64,000 nucleotides of DNA, from assembly GCF_003121625.1 (NCBI RefSeq), contig NZ_QDDJ01000013.1:99691-163690 (forward strand), written 5' to 3'. Below the pieces are notes generated by a model that was not told the origin of the DNA, did no database searches, and worked only from the letters and a program-made list of their open reading frames with translations. The position numbers and the translations under genes were made by a program. The DNA comes from Ornithinimicrobium cavernae (lineage in GTDB: Bacteria > Actinomycetota > Actinomycetes > Actinomycetales > Dermatophilaceae). Positions 47,224 through 55,142 of this stretch are shown here, piece after piece. Numbering within the stretch: position 1 is the stretch's first letter; the number at the start of each line of letters is the position of its first letter.

Positions 47224-50200
47224 TCAGGATGCGGGGCGGCCCTCGATCGCGCGGATCACGGCGGGCCGCAGGTCGGCGGCCGCGATGACGGCATCGACCG
47301 AACCGACCTGCACGGCCCGGTGGATGCTGTGCACGCTGTCGAACTCGGCGGCGATCTCGCTGATCTTGTCCGAACGCAGGCCGGCGCGGACCTCGGTCAG
47401 CTCGACCATCAGCGCAGCCCGCTCGTCCTGCGGGGCGGCGTCGATCCGCTCCTGGAGCTCCCGGACCTCGGGGCTGGCCGCCGCCCGCTTCTCCACCTCG
47501 CCGGCGAAGACGACCGCCGCCGCCGGCGCCCCGCCCAGGACCGAGGCGAACGAGCCCTCGATGGCGAGCACCGTCATACGGGGGTTGAGCCGCTTGGAGA
47601 AGACCACGAACGCGCCGCCGTGGTAGCGGGAGATCACGCAGAAGACGATCGGGCCGTCGAAGTTGACGATCGCACGGCCGATCTCGGCGCCGTACTCCAG
47701 CTGCAGGTGACGCATCGAGTCCGGTGAGCCGTCGAACCCGGACAGGTTGGCAAGCACCACCAGGGGCCGGTTGCCGCTGGCCGCGTTGATCGCGCGCGCC
47801 GCCTTCTTGGACGAGCGCGGGAACAGCGTGCCGGCCGTGTAGGTGTCCGGACCGTCCGTCGGCGGGAACCCGTGCCGCGGCACCGGCCGCGACTCGATGC
47901 CTAGCAGGCACACCGGGTGTCCACCGACGTGGGCGTCCTGGACGACCGCGGTGTCCGCGTCCGCCATCCCGGCCCACCGCTCCAGGGTGGGCAGGTCCTG
48001 GTCCACCAGCGCCGCCATCACCGTGCGGATGTCGAACGGCTTCTTGCGGTCAGGGTTCTTCTCCGCGGAGAAGATGTCGCCCACGGTGGTGAAGTCCGGC
48101 GCCGCCGGGTGCTGGTGCGGGTAGGCCGTGACGTCCCGCTCCGCGGGGTCGGTCGTGGGCATGCGGCGCGGCCCGGCCTCCCCCGGCGCGCGGTAGGTGT
48201 GCTCGTAGTGCGCCATGAGCACGTCGACCGCCCCGGCCAGGTCGTGGGCCCAGTACTGCGCCTGCCCGTTCGGCCCCATCACGCGGTCATAACCGCCGAT
48301 GCCGAAGTTGTCCTCGGCCGAGACGCCACCGGAGAAGTCCAGCGACTGCTTGCCGGTGAGCACCATCGCGCTGTCCGGCGTCATCACCAGGATGCCCTTG
48401 GTGTGCATGAGCATCGTCGCCTCGGCGTTCCAGTAGGGCTGGGCGCCGACGTTGATCCCGGCGACGACGATGTTGATCTCGCCACCGGCCTGGGTGAACT
48501 CCACGATCCGCTTGAGGGCGGCGGCCACCCAGTCCATGTTCTCGGTGCCGGAGTCCATGGAGACCCGGGCACCGGCGGACAGGGCGTACCACTCCAGCGG
48601 CACCCCCAGCTCCTCCGCGAGGTCGATGGCCGCGATCACGCGGGCGCACTCGGGCTCGGACAGCGCGCCCAGCGCCTTGGTCGGGTCACCGCACAGCACG
48701 ACCCGCGTGATGCCCTCGGGGTGCAGGTCCGTGGGCGTGCTCACGACGGCGGCGACGATCGCCGACCGGTTGAGCCCGTGCGGACGGTCGACCGGCACGA
48801 GCGTGCCGTGCCCGTCCAGGTCGTGCTCGACCAGGCTGCCCGTCGGTCCCGTGAGCGCGTCGGCCAGCTCGTAGGGGTAGACCAGCCCGCGACGGCGCGC
48901 ACGCAGCACCTTGCCGGCGTAGTCGTCCAGCGGCTGCAGCGGCTCGGTCGGCGGTGCCTCGAAGGAGGCCACCACCCCGGCACCCGACTTGGCGTGGAAC
49001 CGGATGGCGATGGGGACCGGTGGGCCGTCGGGACGGGCCACCCGCCCCTGGGCGACGACCTCCTCCAGCCCGGCCCGCTCGGTCAGCGGAGTGATCTTGT
49101 GCTGCAGCGCGGCGAGTTCCTCCGGGGCGGCCTCGATCACCGGCCACACCTGCACCCACACGTGGTTGGTGTCGAGCTGGACCCCTTCGGCGCCGCGCGC
49201 GGTGCGGGCCCGGCGGATCGCCTCCAGGCAGCTCTCGACCGCCCGCTCCCCCTGGGGGATGCTCACGACGGCACCGTGCTCGTCGCGGATGACGGACAGC
49301 TGGCGGATCTGGGCGAGCGCCACCAGTCGTCGGTCGGCGGGGTTGGACGGGGCCACGCACTCGTAGAGCAGCACGTCGTCCGGTGCGTCGATGCGGGTGA
49401 TGTCGAACTCCCGGAGCCGCCACAGGTCCAGCCGGCGGCCGACCATGGGGTGGACGCCGCGCACCAGGATGTCCTCGCGGGTGCCGCCCGTCCCGTCCGG
49501 ACGGAACGTGAGGTACTCGACCTCGCGGCCGCCTCCCGGGCAGCCCCCGACCGCGACGCGACGGCAGTCCGACGCGAAGTCGAGCCCGGCCAGCACCCCC
49601 GCCAGCTGCGCGCTCGCACTGTCGGGAGCCTCCGGCATACCGGGCCAGTGCAGGTAGAGGTCCATGACGACCTCGCCGACCTCGTGCCCGGCGGTGACCT
49701 GCTCGGTGAGCGCCGCGACGAGCGGCGAGCCGGGGTCACGCAGCTCGTCGAGGGTGCCGACGGTGGTGATCAGGCGGGTCGGCCGCTCGTCGAGCACATA
49801 GTCGGCCAGCACCAGCTCGCGGCCGGCGGCGGTGCGGCGCTGCACGTCGTGCAGGTCGAACTCCCGGTAGTGCCGGCGCACGAGCACCTCGAGCAACGGC
49901 TCCAAGCGGGGCACGCCCTGCTCGAGCCGGTCGGAGAGGATCCCGGCAATCTGCACGGGGATGGCAGCGATCGCCTCGATGCGGGCGGCGCGGTGCGGGG
50001 CGTCCTCGGTCGCCGCGAGCGCAGCGACCTCCTCGTCGAGGCCCGCGAGCGCCTCGGTGCGCACCGCGTCGACCATCTGCTGGTCGAACCAGCGGAACCG
50101 GATGCTGCGGGCCATGTCGCCGATGACGGGGTGCCGCAGCTGTGTCGCGCGGACCAGCCGTTCGAGGACCGCGCGCGCCTCCGTCGCCAACCCGTTGGGG

Positions 50201-52797
50201 GGCGGCGGCTCGGCCAGCCACGCCTGCAGCAGTGCGGTCACGACCTGCAGGTCCCTGGCGGTGCGCTGCTGGGCCAGGAAGACGCGGAACACCGCGTCCT
50301 CGAGCGCCTCGGTGCGCTCGAGCTCGGTGATCTCGTAGTGGGACAGGACCTGCCGCAGCCGTGCGCTGAAGGTCTCGGGGAGCGCCCCGCGCTCCAGGTC
50401 GAGGCTCTGCAGGTAGGTGTGGAAGTGCTCCCGGGGGCTGTGCACCCGCAGCTCGGTGCGCTCCTCGGCCTCGCTGGGCCGGTTGCGGCTGAGCTCCGCC
50501 AGGTCGGCGAAGGTCGCCAGCAGCTCCATCTCGCCCTCGAGCAGGTCGATCCCCTGCTCACGCAGCTCGCTGCGCACCTCCAGATAGGTGGCCAGCAGGT
50601 CGCGGTCCTCCCCCGGCGGCACGTCATAGCCGAGCACCCGGGACACCAGGGCAGCCCGTATGCCGTCCGCCCGGTCCCGCAGTGAGGGCGCCACCGGCTC
50701 ACAGGGCAGGTCGAGGTCGGGCCCCTCGGCGGTCGTGGCCGCCCCTACCTCGGGCTCCTCCTCACCCGTGGGCTCGAGGCGGACCAGCGGGGCGCCGGTC
50801 TCCACCTGGCTGCCGGTGCGGACCATGAGCTCCCGGACGCGGGCAGCGAACGGCGCGTGGACGACCGTCTCCATCTTCATCGCCTCGAGCACCAGCACCT
50901 GCGCCCCGGCAGCGACCTCGTCACCGACGGCGACGGGCGTGGCCACCACGAGCGCGGGCGAGGGGGCCCGCACGACGCCGCCCTCGTCACGGCTGACCCG
51001 GTGGATGACCTCGTCGACCTCCACCAGGTGGGTCGGGCCGTGGATCGCGCTGACGATGCGGTGCCGCCGGCCGTTGATCGTCAGGCGGCCGTGGAAGGTG
51101 CCGAGCCGCTCGACGTCGGCGTCGACCGTCTGCTCCTGGCCGGCTCCGACGATGGTGACCCGGAACCGGTGGGGTCCGGTCTGCACCGCGGTGACCTGGT
51201 AGGTCACGCCGCGCAGCTTGAGGTCGACCGGTCGTCCGACCTGGTGCTGCACCTGCGGGCGGCCACCGCGCGCGGTCTCCATCAGGCGCGTGATCTCGAC
51301 CTGCAGCTCGTCGAGGTAGGCGTCGATGCCCGCCTGGACCAGGGCCACCCCAGAGTGCTCGTGGCTGACCAGGCGGCCATCCGCACGGACCCGGTCGATC
51401 CAGCCGGTGTCAGCCCATCCAGGGGCTCCGCCCCCGGACTCCCCCGCTGAGGGCTCCGCCCCCAGACCCCTGGCATCCGGACCGACGACCTCCGGCTCGC
51501 GGAGCAGCTGCAGCACGAAGCTCTTGTTGGTCGCGCCACCCTCGATCACGACGGTGGTCTCGGCCACGGCCCGGCGCAGCCTCGCCAGCGCCTCCTGCCG
51601 CGTGCGGCCGTGCGCGATGATCTTGGCGATCATCGAGTCGAAGTCCGCGGGGATGCTGTCTCCCTCACCGACGCCGGTGTCGACGCGGATGCCCGGCCCG
51701 GTGGGCAGCTCGAGCAGCGTGATCCGCCCGGGCGCGGGCGCGAAGTCCCGGTCCGGGTCCTCGGCGTTGAGCCGGGCCTCGACGGCGTGGCCCCGCTCGA
51801 CCGGCCGCTCCCCCTCCAGCCGTCCACCGGCCGCGACGTGCAGCTGCGCCTGGACCAGGTCGAGCCCGGTCGTGGACTCGGTGATCGGGTGCTCCACCTG
51901 CAGGCGCGTGTTGACCTCCAGGAAGGCGAACTGCCGGCTCTCCTGCTGATAGAGGAACTCGACGGTGCCAGCACCCTGGTAGCCCACGGCGAGCACCAGC
52001 CGCTCGGCGGCGCTCTTGAGCTCGTCCGCCTGCTCGGTGGTCAGCAGCGGCGAGGCCGACTCCTCGATGATCTTCTGGTTGCGGCGCTGCACCGAGCAGT
52101 CACGCACACCGACGGCCCACGCGGTGCCGTGGGCGTCCGCGATGACCTGCACCTCCACGTGCCGCGCCCCGGTGACCAGGCTCTCCAGGAACACCACGCC
52201 GCTGCCGAAGGCGCGCTGCGCCTCGTCGCGGGTGCGCTGGTAGACATCGCGCAGCTCCGTGGCGTCAGCCACCTTGCGGATCCCCCGCCCGCCGCCGCCG
52301 GCGCTCGCCTTGAGCATGAGCGGGTAACCGATCCGGTCCGCGGAGGCCAGGGCCTCCTCCAGCGTGTCCAGGCCCCCGCGGCTCCACGGCGCGACCGGGA
52401 CACCGACCTCCTCGGCGATCAGCTTGGAGCCGATCTTGTCGCCGAGCTTGCGCATCGCGTCGGCACCGGGGCCGATGAAGGTGACGCCCAACCGGTCGCA
52501 CAGGTCGACGAACGCGGGGTCCTCGGCCACGAACCCCCAGCCCACCCACACCGCGTCCGCGCGGGTGTCGACCAGGGCGCGCTCCAGCACCGCCAGGTCG
52601 AGGTAGGGGCGGGCCGAGGCCGGGCCGATCGGGTGGGCGATGTCGGCCTCGCGGACGAACATGGCAGTGCGCTCGGCGTCGGTGTACAACGCGATCGTCT
52701 GCAGCCGCGGTCCCCCGGCGGCGTTGTGGTCCCGCACTGCGTGGATGAGCCGGACCGCGGCCTCACCACGGTTGACGATGGCAATACGAGAGAACAA
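47224..52797 (-). CDS. Single-chain acyl-CoA carboxylase (biotin carboxylase-BCCP-carboxyltransferase)
   Basis: This is a 1857-residue enzyme with the domain order of eukaryotic acetyl-CoA carboxylase. Biotin carboxylase comes first (about 1-480: IAIVNRGEAAVRLIHAV; ATP loop KASAGGGGRGIRKV), then a biotin carrier domain with VLEAMKMETVV (biotinyl Lys near residue 641). A long central region (about 700-1200) follows, then a carboxyltransferase (AGINVGAQPYWNAEATMLM; NLSGFDGSPDSMRHLQ). The start is TTG at 52797 with GGAGACGGA before it. It supplies malonyl-CoA or a longer acyl analogue; actinobacteria more often use separate AccA and AccD subunits. No other subunit gene is adjacent. Confidence 0.9.
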   Translation of the reverse strand: MFSRIAIVNRGEAAVRLIHAVRDHNAAGGPRLQTIALYTDAERTAMFVREADIAHPIGPASARPYLDLAVLERALVDTRADAVWVGWGFVAEDPAFVDLCDRLGVTFIGPGADAMRKLGDKIGSKLIAEEVGVPVAPWSRGGLDTLEEALASADRIGYPLMLKASAGGGGRGIRKVADATELRDVYQRTRDEAQRAFGSGVVFLESLVTGARHVEVQVIADAHGTAWAVGVRDCSVQRRNQKIIEESASPLLTTEQADELKSAAERLVLAVGYQGAGTVEFLYQQESRQFAFLEVNTRLQVEHPITESTTGLDLVQAQLHVAAGGRLEGERPVERGHAVEARLNAEDPDRDFAPAPGRITLLELPTGPGIRVDTGVGEGDSIPADFDSMIAKIIAHGRTRQEALARLRRAVAETTVVIEGGATNKSFVLQLLREPEVVGPDARGLGAEPSAGESGGGAPGWADTGWIDRVRADGRLVSHEHSGVALVQAGIDAYLDELQVEITRLMETARGGRPQVQHQVGRPVDLKLRGVTYQVTAVQTGPHRFRVTIVGAGQEQTVDADVERLGTFHGRLTINGRRHRIVSAIHGPTHLVEVDEVIHRVSRDEGGVVRAPSPALVVATPVAVGDEVAAGAQVLVLEAMKMETVVHAPFAARVRELMVRTGSQVETGAPLVRLEPTGEEEPEVGAATTAEGPDLDLPCEPVAPSLRDRADGIRAALVSRVLGYDVPPGEDRDLLATYLEVRSELREQGIDLLEGEMELLATFADLAELSRNRPSEAEERTELRVHSPREHFHTYLQSLDLERGALPETFSARLRQVLSHYEITELERTEALEDAVFRVFLAQQRTARDLQVVTALLQAWLAEPPPPNGLATEARAVLERLVRATQLRHPVIGDMARSIRFRWFDQQMVDAVRTEALAGLDEEVAALAATEDAPHRAARIEAIAAIPVQIAGILSDRLEQGVPRLEPLLEVLVRRHYREFDLHDVQRRTAAGRELVLADYVLDERPTRLITTVGTLDELRDPGSPLVAALTEQVTAGHEVGEVVMDLYLHWPGMPEAPDSASAQLAGVLAGLDFASDCRRVAVGGCPGGGREVEYLTFRPDGTGGTREDILVRGVHPMVGRRLDLWRLREFDITRIDAPDDVLLYECVAPSNPADRRLVALAQIRQLSVIRDEHGAVVSIPQGERAVESCLEAIRRARTARGAEGVQLDTNHVWVQVWPVIEAAPEELAALQHKITPLTERAGLEEVVAQGRVARPDGPPVPIAIRFHAKSGAGVVASFEAPPTEPLQPLDDYAGKVLRARRRGLVYPYELADALTGPTGSLVEHDLDGHGTLVPVDRPHGLNRSAIVAAVVSTPTDLHPEGITRVVLCGDPTKALGALSEPECARVIAAIDLAEELGVPLEWYALSAGARVSMDSGTENMDWVAAALKRIVEFTQAGGEINIVVAGINVGAQPYWNAEATMLMHTKGILVMTPDSAMVLTGKQSLDFSGGVSAEDNFGIGGYDRVMGPNGQAQYWAHDLAGAVDVLMAHYEHTYRAPGEAGPRRMPTTDPAERDVTAYPHQHPAAPDFTTVGDIFSAEKNPDRKKPFDIRTVMAALVDQDLPTLERWAGMADADTAVVQDAHVGGHPVCLLGIESRPVPRHGFPPTDGPDTYTAGTLFPRSSKKAARAINAASGNRPLVVLANLSGFDGSPDSMRHLQLEYGAEIGRAIVNFDGPIVFCVISRYHGGAFVVFSKRLNPRMTVLAIEGSFASVLGGAPAAAVVFAGEVEKRAAASPEVRELQERIDAAPQDERAALMVELTEVRAGLRSDKISEIAAEFDSVHSIHRAVQVGSVDAVIAAADLRPAVIRAIEGRPAS

Positions 52798-52965
52798 TCC
52801 GTCTCCAACTCGGTCGGGTGCGGGGCCGGTAGCAGGCGTGCGTACTGACGGTGCCACGTTCGGGTGACTACTCGCTAGTCGACGCCCCGAGGACCGGCCA
52901 GGCAACCGTGTCGGACGCGAGGGCCCACGCTACCCCGAACGGCCCGGGAAGCCCGGGAGACGGAG

Positions 52966-52998
52966 CCGCCCCCGCGACCAGTGAGGTCGCGGGGGCGG
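52966..52998 (-). terminator. Terminator of the lipoprotein gene
   Basis: A perfect 14-bp stem (CCGCCCCCGCGACC at 52966-52979 with 52985-52998) over a 5-base loop lies 75 bases downstream of the lipoprotein stop and before the carboxylase gene. There is no U-tract. Confidence 0.8.
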
Positions 52999-53072
52999 TT
53001 CGGTCGTGCGCGTCAGCGGCAGGGAAAGGCTCCGGCCGTATGACGCGGGGCCGGGTCACCCCGACCGTCCGG

Positions 53073-53996
53073 TCACGGGGAGGTCGGCATCCCCGGCATC
53101 TCGACGATCGAGGAGGGGTCCGGCGCGGTGACGTCCACCGGCAGGCCCCAGTCGGCCATCTTCATGACGGTCTCGGCGCCCTGGATGTCGAAGGTCACCT
53201 GCCGCATGTAGTTCTGGTCGTCCAGCCACACGTCGTAGGTGAGCTCGGGCGGCATACCGGCGGTGTCGCCACCCTCGATCTTGGTGGTGTCCAGGAGCAG
53301 CTCGTAGTGGTTCAGCGACTCACCGTCCACGTCCTCGGCACCGACGAAGGTGACCTTCTGGGCGCCGGCCTCCCAGTCGTCCCACTGCGAGGTCATGTCG
53401 ACCTGGTTGGTGAACTGGTCGGCGTCCTCGCCCATCATCTCCTCGAGGGGCATCTGGATGAACTGGCCCTCCTCGGTGACGCCCGGCATGGACATGTAGG
53501 CCTGGCCGTCGACCATGATCATGTGGACGTTGCCGAGCCCGGCCATCTCCATCGTGATGTCCATGGCAGGGGTGTCACCACCCAAGTCGGCCTTGCCGAC
53601 CATGGTGACCGCCTGGCCCTCCATCTGCATGTCCATGTCCATCGTGAACGAGGACAGGTTCTCCATGCCCGGGCTCTTCAGCTGGGTGACGAAGTCGGCC
53701 GGGGTGATCTCGGAGCCTGCCGCGGCGTCGCCACCGGCGTCCCCACCCTCGGCTCCCTCGGTCTCGGTGCCCGCGTCGGTGCCCTCGGTCTCGGCACCGG
53801 TGTCAGTGCCCTCCGTCTCCGCCCCCGCGTCCGTGCCCTCGGTCTCGGCACCGGCGTCGGTGTCATCCTCGGTCTGGGCCTGGGTGTTCGTGTCCGGCTC
53901 CTCGACCTCGGGCGAGTCGTCGCCGCACGCGGCCAGCGTGAGCACGAGGGCTCCGCTGGCGGCGATCATCCCCCACGTCGTGGTGTTCCTACGCAT
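53073..53996 (-). CDS. LppX/LprG-like lipoprotein with acidic repeats
   Basis: This is a 307-residue lipoprotein. The signal peptide ends with LTLAAC, the lipobox Cys at about residue 24. A linker of about 70 residues holds four near-repeats of TDAGAETEGTD (split here as DAGAETEGT units) and other acidic/Thr-rich residues, suggesting a flexible wall-spanning arm. The folded domain begins at EITPADFVTQLKSPGMENL. It resembles the antiparallel half-barrel of actinobacterial lipid-binding lipoproteins (LprG/LppX/DUF6612-like), with many Met residues. It may carry lipids, but that is inference. It is divergent from the ole operon. Confidence 0.75.
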   Translation of the reverse strand: MRRNTTTWGMIAASGALVLTLAACGDDSPEVEEPDTNTQAQTEDDTDAGAETEGTDAGAETEGTDTGAETEGTDAGTETEGAEGGDAGGDAAAGSEITPADFVTQLKSPGMENLSSFTMDMDMQMEGQAVTMVGKADLGGDTPAMDITMEMAGLGNVHMIMVDGQAYMSMPGVTEEGQFIQMPLEEMMGEDADQFTNQVDMTSQWDDWEAGAQKVTFVGAEDVDGESLNHYELLLDTTKIEGGDTAGMPPELTYDVWLDDQNYMRQVTFDIQGAETVMKMADWGLPVDVTAPDPSSIVEMPGMPTSP

Positions 53997-54119
53997 GATG
54001 TGTGCCTTCCCTCCGGTGCGGCATCAGCTGCCTTGAGCACCCTATGGTTTCACAGCCACCGGCTGGGCTGTGTTCTTATTGATCCAACTGACTGACGACT
54101 CGCAGAGCCCTGAGGTTCC

Positions 54120-55142
54120 ATGAACGGCAACACCATCTTCCGGCACCACGACACGGCCGTGCTCTCCGTCACGGCCGTCGACGCACCGGTGGTGGTCACC
54201 TCGGCGGAGTTCGACCAACGGCTCGCAGAGACCTACCGACGCACCAACATGCGCTCGGGCATGCTGTCCCGCCTGGCGGGGATCCGGGAACGTCGCTGGT
54301 GGCCGGAGGGCACCACGTTCGTGGACGGCGCCATCGAGGCGGGGGCCAAGGCGATCGCCGAGGCTGGCGTCGACCCGGCCAGGATCGGCCTGATGATCAA
54401 CACGTCGGTGAGCCGCGAGCACCTCGAGCCCTCGATCGCGGTCAAGATCCATGCCGAGCTGGGCCTGCCGTCGAGCTGCCTCAACTTCGACCTCACCAAC
54501 GCCTGCCTCGGGTTCGTCAACGGCATGCAGCTGGCGGCCACCATGATCGACGCCGGGCAGATCGACTACGCGGTGATCGTCGACGGTGAGGGTTCCCGCC
54601 CCGCGCAGGAGAGCGCGCTGGCCCGGCTGGCCAGCCCGGAGGCGACCGCGGAGGATCTGCAGAACGAGTTCGCGACGCTCACGCTCGGCTCCGGTGCCGC
54701 CGCGATGGTGCTCGGCCGCGCCAGCGACCACCCCGAGGGGCACCGGGTCGTCGGGGGCGCCTCGCGCGCCGCGACCCAGCACCACGAGCTGTGCGTCGGC
54801 GACTACGAGAAGATGAGCACCGACACCAAGGGGCTGCTCCGCGCCGGTATGCAGCTGGCCGGCGACCTCTGGGAGGACGCCAAGGACGACTTCGACTGGA
54901 CCGACATGGACTGTTATGTCGTGCACCAGGTCTCCACCGTGCACACGGGCCGCACCGCACAGGTGCTGGGCCTGCCGAAGGACCGGATCCCGCTGACCTT
55001 CCCCACGTTCGGCAACATCGGTCCGGCCGCGGTGGCCGTGACCCTGGCCAAGCAGGTGGAGAACCTCACGCCCGGGGACCGCGTCCTCATGATGGGGATC
55101 GGTTCCGGGCTCAACATGACCTGCCTGGAACTGGCCTGGTGA
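54120..55142 (+). CDS. oleA: OleA: Claisen-condensing thiolase-fold enzyme of olefin synthesis
   Basis: This enzyme condenses two fatty acyl-CoAs head to head to a beta-keto acid, the first step of long-chain olefin formation. It has 340 residues. The nucleophile lies in FDLTNACLGFVNGMQ, the His in VVHQVSTVH, and the Asn in TFGNIGPAAV. The RTNMRSGMLSRLAGIRERRWW segment is OleA-like rather than FabH-like. The ATG at 54120 begins the normal N-terminus. Its stop overlaps the oleBC GTG. The oleA-oleBC-oleD order is that known in Micrococcus and relatives, which make internal alkenes. Confidence 0.93.
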   Translation: MNGNTIFRHHDTAVLSVTAVDAPVVVTSAEFDQRLAETYRRTNMRSGMLSRLAGIRERRWWPEGTTFVDGAIEAGAKAIAEAGVDPARIGLMINTSVSREHLEPSIAVKIHAELGLPSSCLNFDLTNACLGFVNGMQLAATMIDAGQIDYAVIVDGEGSRPAQESALARLASPEATAEDLQNEFATLTLGSGAAAMVLGRASDHPEGHRVVGGASRAATQHHELCVGDYEKMSTDTKGLLRAGMQLAGDLWEDAKDDFDWTDMDCYVVHQVSTVHTGRTAQVLGLPKDRIPLTFPTFGNIGPAAVAVTLAKQVENLTPGDRVLMMGIGSGLNMTCLELAW

